Positions 40,306 to 52,718 of a DNA stretch of 64,000 bases are shown one piece after another. The translations under genes and the position numbers were made by a program. Under the pieces are notes generated by a model, which was not told where the DNA came from, ran no database searches, and saw only the letters and a list, made by a program, of their open reading frames with translations. The stretch is taken from positions 10,507,114 through 10,571,113 of the forward strand of contig NC_135128.1 of assembly GCF_050908995.1 (NCBI RefSeq), given 5' to 3'. This stretch comes from Andrena cerasifolii (Eukaryota > Arthropoda > Insecta > Hymenoptera > Andrenidae). Position 1 is the first letter of the stretch. Each line of letters starts with the position of its first letter.

Positions 40306-40632
40306 CAGGGGTTGAAACCAGTTATGATATCGGTTTCGGTTCTTGAAACAGTTACGAAGAACCGATAATCTGAATAACTTATAAGGAACCGAAATTTTTT
40401 ACTAAAGGTATCGATTTCTGTGGAACCGATATTATATCGGTTTTATAACAGTAATGTGCGTATCGGTTCCGAGAAATTACCGTATAACAGATATGAATGT
40501 CGGTCCTGCGGTACTGGAACCGAAACCGATATAGACCAGAAGCTTTTTCACTCGTAACTGTTTCAAGATTATTTCGGTTCCTGTAACTGTTTCAAGAGCC
40601 GAGCCCGATATCATAACCGTTTTCAACCCCCG
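40306..40632. mobile_element. hAT-like MITE with long imperfect arms
   Basis: The left end CAGGGGTTGAAACCAGTTAT (40306) pairs with a right end whose complement reads CGGGGGTTGAAAACGGTTAT (to 40632). Complementarity continues through GATATCGG and CTTGAAACAGTTAC, about 55 bp in all. The interior repeats the phrases ATCGGTT and GGAACCGA many times on both strands, giving the body a self-complementary, internally repetitive look. The 8-bp flanks (CCCACATT and GTGACGTT) match only in part, so either the duplication has decayed or the limits are off by a base or two. No coding frame. Confidence 0.7.
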
Positions 40633-43457
40633 GTGACGTTCTCCGGATATCTGCAACGACTCCAGCAAAAAAGTCTCTTAGACCATTCCACGTGTAATAA
40701 GTAGGTACAATCAGGAGCAATTGGTGGACATAAAAGAGTCCTCTATTATGCCGTCAGCTGAATAAAGCTGCATCAGTAGCAGTCGCGAAGGGGGGGTGCA
40801 ATAAATCTCGCAGCGCGAACGGGGTGGCTGGAGGCGCTGAGGGGGGATGCTGCTGTAGCCGTTTTTCGTAAAATCACACGGACTGGTGCACCGTGCAGGT
40901 CCCGAAAGTGGCACGTGACCTCACGAGCGTGGGACTGGTGCATCATCCTGCACGGTCGTTAAGGCTTCAGTGTGTGAGAGGGTGGAGGCCGATAATATTG
41001 GCACGAGGCATATTGCGCAAGTTCCCCCTTGATGTTTCCACCCCGTTGGCAGGGAGGGTGGTGGGCTTCCACCGAGACCGGTCCACAAGTATTATCGAGT
41101 CGCGTTTCACCAGCATCCGCATGGGAACGAATCCGGGGGTCGAGGCTCGTGAATATTTTTCTAAAACGACACATCCATCCTCGCGCGACATGGGCGTTGA
41201 TTTGTTTGGAGGAGCACTGTGAATCGTTAGGAAAATAAATCCCTGTTGCGACGGTGGCGCAACGGTCTTTGTGATATTGTTGCCTTTTGACAGTTTTTGG
41301 TGATGTCAAGTGCAATTATTCTTCGTCGTTCATTCGTTATTGATTAATGATAGCACTTAGGATGCTAACGCATGATTCTTCGTTTAATGTCCTGTCGAGA
41401 GTTCTCCGGCCAATCTCTCGAGAAAATATTTGTCGATCGATAAAAACATTCCGCCGTAACCCTACCTGCATATTTACCTGCGGGCTTGCATCGGTAAACG
41501 AGTTAATTCGTCCACGGAATCCTCTCAATGGAAACGACCCGCATGCGCCCAGGTGTGGTCCATAGACCGAATTCGACGTCCAACGACAGATTAGGAGATA
41601 ACGATCGAGGTGGACCCGTATCGTTTGATTGGACGAAATTGACCGAAACGATCCCCTAATAAAGGTGAATGAAATGAGCGCGCAATTATGTGGGAGATAA
41701 GGTGGCTTCCAGGAACGCAACTGGACGTAATTGATATTAATGGCCAATCGAGGGATTCTCAAAGTTTTTTTCTGACAGGACAACATGTTTGAACGATTCG
41801 TTTATTTCGTGGGATCTGAGAAAGCTCCACTCGTTTTATGTCATTAAAATGTCTGGATATTGCGTTTAGATCTTCAGGAATCGATTAAAATTAATTCATC
41901 GAGGAATAGGCACACTGACTGTTCGAAATAATTAGAGGAACACTTTGACCACAATGCTAATTGTTTCTCCAATGGAGTTCTCTTAAAATTTAAAAATGTC
42001 CACACCATCTAATTTTCACTCCTTCTTCATATTCTTGAAGCATGCATTGAAGCACGCAGCCTATTTTATTTATAAACGAGATCCCTTCACCATTCAGTGC
42101 AGATTCAAGGTGCAGTAGTGGCGTCTTCCGTTACACGTTATACAAAATCAAGCTTATCACTTCCTACTTGCCCCCTTTTTATCGATTCTTTCGACGCCTG
42201 ACGCGCCTGACTTATGCCCCTCGAAACACCGATTCACGTAACAAGGAAAAGAGTTCTTTGTGTAATGAAGCCAGTTGACGGGAGTAGAAATGCTCGCGAT
42301 GCTATCTTGACGTACGACAATTAATTAGAACGAACAGCCGCGGTGCACTAATGACGCGTGAATGATTCGGCCCAATCAGTAGTTCAGAATCGCATCCGCG
42401 ATGCCCGATGATTGATCGTTCGCGATGCGGAAATCGTGGCTCGGAGGCTTTGCGAAAGAATCCCGTCTGCAAGAAACAGCACCTTACATCCTGGCGTTTC
42501 ATCGCTTCCTTCAGCACCTAGAGAAGCTCTGTGTAACAAGGTAATCGAGGGAATCATTTAAACTGAACCTCCCGCAATCATCGACGTCCCGCCCTTGCAG
42601 AATTAAACGTGCAATTACCAAAAAAAAAATATGCTACCGAGATAAAACCATTTCTGGGATCACTGGCTTGAGTTGAATCTAAAAGGGATGAATAAAATAA
42701 CGACGGCAATTTATCGCGTTTCGTCTCGACACCTTTCGACTTAATAGCGCGATACAATTAAACAAAAACGAGCCACGAATTAGCGTGAGTAACGTTTAGC
42801 TGTTAAAGCAATCGGCGGGGGCAGATAATTTAGTAGAGCGTAAGGTTCCCGAGTATATTTCCCTGGGACGTTGGACAGTAATTTATCGAGGCTGTAATTC
42901 ATTTCAGAGAATTTAATCGATCCCGTTCGTGGCGCTCGCGCGAAAAGATGGAGAATGATAGGTGCATCCCTCTGGCAACCGTGGAATTTTCCACCTGACG
43001 ACCGCTCGATGATGACTGGTGCGTTTTGTAATGAAAGAACCGTAACATCCAGCCACTACGGGCGCGCGGAGCATTTTCTAATGTAGCACTCCCACGCACG
43101 CTGCGCGTGCATCCCGGGCGCGGGGTGCGTTCGATTCATCATTGTCGATAGCAGACCAGCGTTTCACATCGTTTCGTTCGGTGCTCCTCTAAACAGGATG
43201 ATGCCGGGACGAATACATTCGAGACGCTTCGTTCGACTTCGCAGCAAACGTTTCGGTGCTTCTAGATCGACGAAACTATCCCCCCGCGTATAAGGTTAAG
43301 TACATATTCCCTTCCTTCGATTTACAAACAGTCAGTGTTAACTCGTTAATAAAATAAATAAGCGCTAAAGAAATCGTCAACTAAACGTAACCGCGACCCT
43401 TAGGTTGGGACTCGCTGTTCCAATGCCATAAACATGTTTATTATTTTTTAAAGTATC
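40633..43457. other. Gene-free stretch
   Basis: No supportable gene or mobile element. The minus-strand frame at about 41337-41786 (149 codons) has no recognisable domain. TGGTGCA and CCTGCACGGTC-type phrases recur near 40884-40965, possibly an old small duplication. Confidence 0.4.
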
Positions 43458-44185
43458 TTAAGGGGGTATACCCGTTTGAACCCTCGCAAAGTGTGTACAT
43501 TTTGTGGATTTTTTTACAAGTCAACGGCTTGATGAAAATCTCCCGTTTTTTTACTATCTTTACATAGTATTATGAAGTACTTAAAAAAAAAGTTTCAGTT
43601 AAAAAACTATTGTTTTTCGGAAGTTATGCATACATATCCGAAAGTCTCTCGATTTTAAACGGATAAACGGTGGGCCTAAAAACTCGCGCTACGTTCAACC
43701 AATTCACTTCCAATTTTGCATGCAGGATCGTAATAAGATTCCACATCGTCCAACGAGGGCTTTTTTTATTCCAATTCACCGTTTATTATTTACAAAGAAA
43801 AAAGGTGGCCTTTTCTCTTAGAAAAATGTAACTTTACCTTTGATCTCTCACCATTTCTTTATTTTTCAAAATTTTCAAAATCGGCCCCGTTGGACGATAG
43901 CTATTGGCATACTTTATAAGAAGATTTTATTGCTTTTGATTTCAGACACGACATACAGCTGTTTTCAGGCCCACCGTTTAGCTGTCTAAAATCGAGAGAC
44001 TTTCGGATATGTATGCATAACTGCCGAAAAACAATAGTTTTTTAACTGAAACTTTTTTTTTAAGTAGTTCATAATACTATGTAAACATAGTAAAAAAACG
44101 AGAAATCTACATCAAGCCGTTGACTTGTAAAAAATCCACAAAATGTACACATTTTCCGAGGGTTCAAACGGGTATACCCCCTTAA
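43458..44185. mobile_element. TTAA-flanked foldback MITE with ~215-bp arms
   Basis: Exact TTAA sits at 43458-43461 and 44182-44185. The element between (43462-44181, 720 bp) begins GGGGGTATACCCGTTTGAAC and ends with its exact complement. The arms, about 43462-43678 and 43967-44181, are nearly identical inverted copies with a handful of substitutions and single-base indels. The interior pairs again (ATCGTCCAACGAGG with CCCCGTTGGACGAT), so almost the whole element can fold on itself. The TTAA target is shared by piggyBac-like and Kolobok elements, and I cannot separate them without a transposase. No transposase frame is present. The near-identity of the arms and the intact duplication suggest a young insertion. 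It has the same architecture as the 22.7 kb element but different terminal sequence. Confidence 0.92.
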
Positions 44186-45579
44186 TAGTGTCGATTGCAC
44201 TTTCTTCTGTTTCTTCATATCTTCGTATGTGTAGCGATAAACCCGCGGCACTTTGTCCAAGTCACAAAAAGACTAATCGTTTCCACAGTTGCACCGAATG
44301 AAAGAAGTCCCGCGAACCTCGCATTAACTGAATTTCCTTCGCATTAAATGCAGCCCGGTATCATTGTATAATTCGCACGAAATCGAATATCCCTCTAATC
44401 GAGGCCTACCTGTATTTCCGTAGTCGCATTATCAATTAATAACTCCTGCGTGGAGGGTGAGTCACGTAACGCGATCACCTCAGCTACTTCCTCCCATATC
44501 ACTGTGCCGATTCAATTTTTCTTTGTGCGCCAAAGTGGGTCCGCGAGGTAACGACAATTCTTCCGTCTGGATATTAAGGTTGTTAGCTGAGTAACCCGCA
44601 TAACGAACGGTCGCACGTGAACACGGCCATTGTGCTATCGGAATTGCACGCACAATGGCGTCGCAGCACCCTAATAAGTTGGCGGTGCAACAACGCGACT
44701 GTCAGGCCACCATATTCGCGCGAGTTCTTAATTATGTGTTTCAACACCGGCTGATATACGGCCGGCCGCGGCACCACGGCAATAGCCGACGAAAAATATC
44801 GTCCGCGGGGGCAGTAAAGCACGTCGCCTCTCGGGCTTCACCCGAGATACCCGATTGGAACGATAATTATCAGCCGGCCGGTGCAACCCCGCTACGTTCA
44901 GCCCCGTCCAAGAAATATATCACCGTGCCGCGGAGACAGGAGCGACGTGACTCGTGTGTTATTAACATGGAGATCCTTTTGTCGTCAGGCCCTCGCGATA
45001 ACGATTATCCGCGGCAACGGTACAACGGCCGGCCAATAATAACGACGATATTGTCTTTATTATTGCGCACCGGCGAATAAAAGGGCCCGCGATACTGCGC
45101 GGCAATAAAACCCGCGCCGATATCAATCACGCCCTGTAATTATTTTTTAATGAAGGGAGCCAGTATGCGCGGCGGTGTCTTCCTCTGCCGAGGATGATAT
45201 AAGGGGCCGATTGTTTCGCGATCGGCGCTGCAAGTGCGCAACGAAAGTCGAACACGATGCCCGGCGCACGAAATAATGCGCGATTGTTCGGATTTTACGA
45301 GTTCGCCGCGTGTGTTCCGTGCATTGACTTCGCAAACGAGACATGGGCCGGTGATTGAACGGTCTGCGAGCCGGCTCCAACGATTTCTCGCCTCCGCTGG
45401 TGGGTGATGCTCATTCGGGATTGGCGGGGAGGTGATCCAATTTCGGCGCACGCCGTGATTCTTTGTTCAAATGGAATTAGCTTTGTGACTTTGCTGCGGG
45501 GGTAATTTATCTTGCGAATCATTCATCTGAAAGTTTGGTATATCTAGGGAACTGTGCATGTGTTCTTAATTTTTTTTTT
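44186..45579. other. Gene-free, CpG-rich block
   Basis: No gene supported. About 44580-45140 is CpG-rich, with frames open on both strands that look like chance. It contains a 10-bp perfect hairpin at 44626-44659. Confidence 0.4.
44626..44659. repeat. Perfect 10-bp inverted repeat (GCCATTGTGC)
   Basis: GCCATTGTGC (44626-44635) and GCACAATGGC (44650-44659) are exact complements separated by 14 bases. Each half contains CCATTGT/ACAATGG, the core bound by SOX-family HMG proteins, so paired SOX-like sites are one reading. An RNA hairpin or chance are others. Confidence 0.6.
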
Positions 45580-46331
45580 TTAAACGATTTTATTCAGCTT
45601 CGATCCTCTGTTTATTTGTTTGTTTGCTTCCTGGCTGTGTGTTTGTATGGTTCAAATCAAACGTGGAAATGAATAAGGTGAATGTCCCAATTTCTGCTGA
45701 TTTAAGAGGTAATTCGTCATGAAGAAGGTGTAAAATATTTGTTTGTGATAGAAATTTGCAGAGTAATTGATTAATTATTTAATAATAAATCAACCAATTC
45801 AAAAACTATTTAAGAAAGATATTTCAAGATGTTTAACTATTAGTAATTTGTAATTAAATATATAATGCTCGATGTATGTATTGACCCAAGCTCGTGCAAC
45901 GCTCGCGTAAATGTTTAAATAATTTAGAATTATTTTCTTGCAACTATAGTAGAAACGTAACGCATATAATAATAAGAAAAATACGAAATGATCAGAAATG
46001 GGGTCATGAGCAGAAATTGGGACATTCGCCTTATGTTGTAATACATTTTAATTCGCATTAATGAAACAAAATATTTAAATTGCGGGATACAGATTGTAAT
46101 GTGACTGAAAATTGATAAACTTCTGGTTGCACATGATGCACCGCGATTTTATTTAAGTAGATTTATTTAAAGTGAAAATAAATTAAAGACAACTCTTTAA
46201 AGTGAAAAAGAAAATGCAATACAAGGGAAGAATTATATTTTTAATTTAGTTCTTTGCGCATTTGTAATAATTAGTTTTTAGTGCATTTTTAATTGAGCTT
46301 GTTTCTGCATTTTTTTAATAAAATCGTTTAA
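45580..46331. mobile_element. Old AT-rich inverted-repeat element (tentative)
   Basis: TTAAACGATTTTATT (45580-45594) has its exact complement at 46317-46331. Inside, ATAAGGTGAATGTCCCAATT (from 45673) has a near-exact complement at 46011-46034, and a diverged direct repeat of the latter (CAGAAATGGGGTCAT) lies just before it at about 45993. The two pairs are not evenly spaced within the element, so they may belong to two nested or rearranged insertions. The body is strongly AT-rich with no credible reading frame. The outer pair starts and ends with TTAA. Confidence 0.45.
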
Positions 46332-46354
46332 CATAAATTTTTTTTAAAATATTT

Positions 46355-46655
46355 TTTACTTTACTTTTACTTTACTTTACATTTGTGTTTTCTTATGTTT
46401 AGTTTCAAGACTCAGGCTAATATTACTAGAATTTAAGTTATAATTAATAATTTAAGATTACTTTACTTGTGTATTCTTACTTTTTGTAGCACTTGCTTTA
46501 TTGCCCCTATTTTAGTTTAGTTTATAGTTCACGGTTAGGCTTGCTAACAGTGTCACCCCTGCAGCCACGCCTTTACTCTGCTTGTCTACGCCTTTTGTAA
46601 ATATTCAGGTGTCTTCTATTAGAGTAATAAAGGCGATTAATAATAATAATAATAA
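46355..46655 (+). mobile_element. 3' end of a non-LTR retrotransposon with TAA tail
   Basis: A (TTTAC)n-like run at about 46357-46381 is followed by about 250 bp of mixed sequence. It then ends in a typical LINE-type 3' end: TTTGTAAATATTCAGG, ATTAGAGTAATAAAGGCG, then ATTAATAATAATAATAATAA up to 46655. A short trinucleotide tail preceded by an AATAAA-like box is characteristic of I/Jockey-like LINE 3' ends. No reverse transcriptase is visible upstream, so the copy would be severely 5'-truncated, as most LINE insertions are. The upstream limit is a guess. Confidence 0.5.
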
Positions 46656-49600
46656 CTATCTATTGATCTGTTTATTTATTATAGAATTTAGTAGATGAAA
46701 CTTCAAGCACACAGTTTTCAGCGCAACTGAATACGAAATCGAGCAGTCTTGGTTGCAATCATCCATCTCTTAAAAGCTTGTGAACGCTTTGAACTCTGAT
46801 ACCGGGGAATCCTCTAGTTACCCAACAAGCATAAAACGTGTAACAAGGAACTGTTACGCGAATATTACATCACGTTACCAGTGGCGGGAAGCCCGACTCA
46901 CTTCTCCTTAATTGCAGAAAAACGACTCCATGCCGGCTCCGATCGATCGTGACCTACACCTTTAGGATCTCTCCAACAAAGGAGGTCGAAGGTGTGGAAT
47001 GGAGAGGCAGCGGTACTCGGTTTTGTATCAGATCGCGGCTGCAGGTGGATTAGAGGAATAACAGGCGCGTTCTCAGGGCCCAATGCGATTACCCTCTGGT
47101 GTTGGTATCGATTTCAGACGACTACCGAGCTGTGTCCGAGCTAGTCCTTCCTTTAATAGGATTAACGGTACTCACGGTGTCACTTGTCGGCTCCCCATAA
47201 GCGAGGTCCGCTGCGCGCTCGCAAGATATACGACGGCCATTCGTTACCGGGGGACTGAGCGTCAAAATTAACGATTGGAAAAGTCAAGCTTAGCGCCGCT
47301 TCTGTTGCGATTCCATAACTCATCGCGCCATCGCGCGTATGCTTGTCAAGCGAACTCTTCAACGAGTGCGGCGGAACCTCCGGAGGAATCGGCGAGGGAT
47401 ATCGGCGACTGTGAACATTGTACTTGATAGGGAACATTGAGGATTCTTCGTGGAAACTGTGACTTACGAAAAGAAAGTCTACAGATGAAGCGAAGGGACT
47501 TCTGGAGCTGATTATTTTGCTGACGTGAAATTAAATAATTTTTTAAATATTAGAATGCAAATCTTCTAAAAGTTCCGATCTACTTTTCCAAAAGGCGGGC
47601 AAAATATTGTAGCACAGCTTAGCTTTTCGTGGAAACGGTTCCATAAAGATGTGTAGAAGCTACTTAATTTTTTAAAACTTAGCATAGCTTAGCTTCCAGG
47701 TGGATCCCCAGCTTTACGCTTTAATTCTCCGAAGTTTTATTAACGCAGATCCTCCACACGTGTTTCAGTGAAACGAAGGTTTCTTTAAACCACCAGTTGC
47801 AAGAATTTCCTCCAAGATGGCTGAGTTGAAGGAGCAACAGCGCCTCGTCTGTAATCATTATTCTTCCCGCGCAGAATCGCTTCGTTACGTCGCTATCTGG
47901 CCCGAGATAAGTGGCAGGCATTTAGCAGGCAGCGATCTTTATTATCGCCCCTGACGGAGAGGCAGGCACGAAATTAGAGGACAGTTCGACAGGCCTGCCG
48001 CCGGTGGTACTTAATTAACGCCGAGGTAATCGGGCTGCGGGGGCCTTAATTGATTTACAAACGTCGTCGGCGCCGTCACGATCACGATCTTGATCTCTCG
48101 GCCGACGAGATCGTGCGCCGACAATTTGTCTTGCTCCTCTCATGATCGAGACCCCTTAACGACGGTCAGGCGTCTCGTGTGCAGAACAAATCCCATGAAA
48201 TCTCGACGACAAGTCCCTTTGCAGAGTCGCGTAAACGACGGTCGACATCCGTAAGAAGACATTTACAAAAGCCGAACACCAGTGGATATTTCTCTCAGCA
48301 TCTCTGGGCCAGGGTTCAAACTTCTTCAGGAGCTCTAAGGCGGAGATGCGAGTAACACAACACCAGCGAAGTATAATTGATAATTTCCACCAGGATAATG
48401 GACAACCACAGGATACCATTTTCCTCGGTGTCATTTTTGATTAGCCACAAAGAAGACACCACGCGGCACAGATCGAGAAGCCGCGCACGGACCCGATTTG
48501 TCATTCGGACTGGTACGATGAGAGATTAGAGTTACACGGAGGAAAACATTTACTTTCCAGGAAAGTACTCAGTCGCTGCCAGTGGTAGTGTGCGCCGCGG
48601 AGCTTGTTCCGTTCCCGGAAATCGCATCCCGGGGATCTGAACCGTTTCAAGAGGAATCGCGCGGGAAAGTATGCGCATAAATATAGACGCAACGTATAAG
48701 GAGGGCTGGCTAAGTGCACTCTATCGACGCTCATTATTTTCCCGCGGGAGTGTCAGATCGCTGCTAGAGCTCGATAAGCGAGCAATGCGTGTCTTATCCT
48801 TCCCCCGGTCTCGCCATAGCGAATCGGTATCCCGATCTTGCCGACACACGCAGGTTGATCCGATCTTTCTCCCTCCCGACGACCGCCAGGCATCCTCTGT
48901 CGCTCTCGTCGTCGCCTATCGGCGCGGCATAAACGGCGCCACGGTTAAGGGTCGGTTACACAAGGAGTACTAGAGTTACGCTTGGGTATCGAGCGTCCCT
49001 CGGCACGCTCTCGCCGCTCGACGTAGGAGGATTTCGCGATCCGCTAGCCGGAAAGTCGTCGATCCTCGCGAGACTCCTGGCGCGGGGGTGTAATTCGTCC
49101 GCGTTGAAGAGGAACGGTCTCCTTCGAGGCGGAAAACGGAGCAACAGGATGTCTTAAGCCGTTGAACTGTGAAATATGAAATTCAGCGAAATTCAGGGTT
49201 CGCCTTTTCTCCTCCACGTCCCTTTCCCCTCCACCCGGATCGAGGCGTTCAAAGGCAACTCGTTACGTTTCGAGACAGCAGCCCGAGGAGCCAGGCCTAA
49301 CCAACCGATTAACTCTCCGCTGTGAAAAACATCAACGTCAAACCCTGCTCCGAAGTATGATCGAGAGAAAGATGGAGAAGGTAATAAGTTAATGGCGAGT
49401 TTCGCGGGGTGTTTCTCGCGCGGTGAACGAGGAGGAAGTTAGCGGCTCGCCTGGAACGAGCCAAAATGACTTATAGCACGTTCATGGAATAGACAACGCG
49501 CTGGCACGGGGACGCGTTTAAGGGAGGGAACGGAGGGGAGAGAAGCCCTGAGTACATCGACGACACGTGGTGGGCGTCGAGAAGATTCAGTGCCGGACGA

Positions 49601-52488
49601 ACGCGCCAAGCCCAAACGGCATTTCATTCGATTCCTACCGCGCCGCTGGCGAACATTAAGCTCAACCTGTTTCAGTTCGCTCTTAACCGCGTTACAGCCG
49701 AGACACTTCCTCCTGCTCGCGAGGACTGCTCCGGGAGAGAGGGACGAAGGTGGCTGACCAGGTCGAGGATCTCTCAATTAGCTCGCGATTTGACGTCCTC
49801 TCCGCTCGATGGCTAAGTGGAGGCGTAGCTTGGCTTTCCTTCCGAGGAACCACTGCCTCCATCGAATTAAATTGAAGCTGCTGATCCCAGAGAAGTATCT
49901 TTCGTTAAGATTTACCTATTGCGTCCGCTCAGTTTCATGGAATCCCTGAAGAACCATGGAACCATAAGAACCAATCGGTTCATGACGTACCTCGCAGATT
50001 TCGAAAGCAGAAAGCTTGATGTAATTAAGATATATCAAGCAAAGTGGTATACTCCCAAGGAGTATCCTACCGTTTCCCCGATAAAGCCTGCAATTGGATC
50101 GGGTACACGGGCCTAGCTATCCGATCGGTAGCTCCGTTCCATCGTCGTCTGTGCCTGGGATATCGCGAGGGCGTGAGCGCGCCAGAAATGACCAGCTGGA
50201 TGGCGTAACAATGGGTAAAGGGCCCCGTGTAAACAGGAAAGGTTTCCTCATAACCCTGGATATCATTACCCGTATCCGCGAGCGTGCCAATTTATTCGAT
50301 AGCCGATCGACTTTTCAGATAGCCGATACACTAGCAGCGAGCGTGATTTACACGTGATAGCAATAAGAGCGGGTCTCTCGTACGCTCGCGTATCTGCCTG
50401 CCTCTGTCTGGCTGTGTGTGTGTGTGTGTGCCTACGTTGGGGATCAATTTGACACAATCTGTTAAGCGGTGCGCTAAACCATTGTGATTTGCAGCCTCTG
50501 GTCGGCCTGGTTCGCCCGTTGTTTAACGAAACGGAAAGCGAGCGGGACGATAATCCAGCTCGGTATTTCGGTGCTTTATCGGGACATCGGGGATCGAGGT
50601 GAGCAATTATTTCACGCGGAATTCCCTTCGCCACGCGAGCCAAGGAGGATTATGGAAACGGAGACACCGATTTATGAGTTAAACGGAATCCGAGATTGCT
50701 TAACATCATACTCGCTGGAAAAATACTTTGCCCCGGGGGGAAAAGCTTGGTGGCTTAATCAGGATTGACTCTCTCGGTTGTCTGATATTTTAATTATCAC
50801 GTTCTTTGCAGATTATTCGTAACAGGGGATCTGTTATATAGTAAAAATTATTCTTCTTCATCTTCCACTTATTATTATTAATCTTTGTTACTCAAAAAAA
50901 GAAGAAATCATCTGATATTTGGAAAAGTAACTTTGTGGGAGAGATTTCTTCAACCCTGTCTTTCTCTATCACCCTCGCCCCTATTTTAGAAGATTTCGAA
51001 CCCCGAAGAACCCTCACAGAATATTCAAATTCCAGTAAACAGGTAACGAATTTATATCCAAGAACATTATACCCACCACCTTCGCGAGCTGCAGATACAA
51101 GTCAATCTCAGAGCCATTGGCGATCGACTTTCCTCGGCCACCCTTCCACCACAACGTCCATCGAAGGTGTCCGTTATTCACAGTCTTCACCAGGCTCCAT
51201 TAAGCCAGGAAAGAATGGAGAATAACGCTCGCGGCACGTGCATTGTGCGCAACACGCTCGGAGCGTTTTTAATTCGAGCGATCAAGGTTCGGTACCGAGG
51301 GGCTCGATCATTTTTCGAATTCACTTACCGTGAAACACGGCATTAGTGCTACGTTCCCCGGTGCCTCGGCCGCGGAACGTATTTACCGGTGTTCTCCCCT
51401 GGCGAAGATAAATCAGTCGCAATTCCCTCCGTAACTATCGCGCCGCGGCTTGATTGTTTCATAATATTTTTCATCGAGGACACGTAGCGGCCGGGGCTAC
51501 GTGTAACGGGCTTGCCCCCTCCCCCCAGCGTATCGCTCCGAACACGTGTAAGGGGCTTACATAAAACACTTTGTTCCGTTACCATTTTCCTCCCCTATTC
51601 CACCCGGGAGAAATTAATTTATTCCGCGTGCCGGCGCGCACGAGTCCATTTAAACTTCACGGTTACGATTCCCGATCGTCGATAAATCGTCGGCCGTTAT
51701 CATTGTTTACATCTGCCTTATCCTCGGCCACGGTCGATTCTTTCGCGGGAGCCGAGGATCGATGATCGCGGGTAGGTGGATCGAGAGCCGGCCGATCGAT
51801 CGATTCCATTCAGAATGCGGCGCTTTTATCTTCCACCGGCGCGATAAGAGACGGGCACCGTTGCGTCCACGAAAGGATCCACGCCTACGCGCTCCGCGGG
51901 GCTATTTGTCATGGGAGCCTGCCAATGGGGTTCTGATAAAAAGGGATTTTTGTTGCCGCTGCGAGTGCGCGTCTGTGGATCGGGGTTATTGGGTCGATGG
52001 ATGATGAGGGAATATTGTAAGGCTGGCCTTATCTCTTGATTACTACTGATACGCGATTCAACTGATTAATTCGGCAGAAGAACGTGAAGTTCCTCAATGC
52101 CAATCGAGGGTCGAAGGTTTCCAAATACTTTGCGCGTAGGGGAAAGGTGGAATAGGTGAGCACAGTTTTGCTTTTTTATTAAAATGAATAATGGTTTGCT
52201 TTGTTTGTATTTAATTATTTCAATTGTGATTCGTACAGTATATTCTCAATATACTTGCACAAATTTGAGAGTTGAAAACTAATTTTAATTACTGAATTAT
52301 ACATTTCCCGGCACTGACAAGGAAAGGGAGACACGATCACTGAACTTCAAGAGTAAATAACACATTAACTTTACAAAAAATATTTATTATCTCAGTCAGT
52401 AACATGAAATAAAGGGGACACCATAAAAAGAAAGCAAACTATAACTAACTGAAAGAATTACTGCAAAAATAACACCGAAGGATTAAAC
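46656..52488. other. Long gene-free stretch
   Basis: No supportable gene. CpG-rich segments at about 48700-49140 and 51290-51760 hold Arg-rich chance frames. A GCTTAGCTT phrase recurs at about 47618 and 47682 (AGCTTAGCTTTTCGTGG and AGCTTAGCTTCCAGGTGG), suggesting a small old duplication. The block 52140-52488 is AT-rich. Confidence 0.4.
50412..50430. repeat. (TG)n simple repeat
   Basis: Uninterrupted TG run of about 19 bp. Confidence 0.92.
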
Positions 52489-52494
52489 TTTATT
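52489..52494 (-). terminator. Possible polyadenylation signal (AATAAA, minus strand)
   Basis: AATAAA on the minus strand, about 41 bp past the stop codon of the candidate minus-strand terminal exon at 52535. The distance is normal for an insect 3' end, but AATAAA is frequent in AT-rich DNA like this, so weight comes only from its position. Confidence 0.25.
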
Positions 52495-52534
52495 ATATAT
52501 AACAACATAAATGCATTCTTAAAAGATATTTCAC

Positions 52535-52715
52535 TTAGATATCTGATTCAGATGATGACGAAGAAAAGATTTTCCTTCTCACTTTCTTCGCCGTATTTTT
52601 CTGTTTCATTAGCCGCTCCACGGTTCTTTCTGGGGCATTTTCCCCTGTTCAAGTATCCCACCTCGCACACTGAGCAAGCATCCCTCAATGCACTCGATTT
52701 GAAAAAGGTGAAAAA
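52535..52715 (-). pseudogene. Candidate terminal exon or decayed coding remnant
   Basis: Two overlapping minus-strand frames here look more protein-like than the background. Frame 1 (52551-52715, stop at 52548) is preceded by an in-frame TAA. It contains CSVCEVGYLNRGKCP, a Cys-x2-Cys-x9-Cys arrangement like a small zinc-binding motif, then an acidic/basic mix ending ENLFFVII. Frame 2 (52538-52642, stop at 52535) contains ERTVERLMKQK, a basic KKVRRKIF and a C-terminal SSSSSESDI. It would need a splice acceptor at CAG|GGG near 52645. AATAAA follows at 52494. Neither frame has a start codon of its own. A pyrimidine-rich tract at about 52690-52718 could precede an acceptor. The likely readings are the last exon of a minus-strand gene, or a transposase or retrocopy remnant with a frameshift between the two frames. 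I do not recognise the family. Confidence 0.25.
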
Positions 52716-52718
52716 TTA

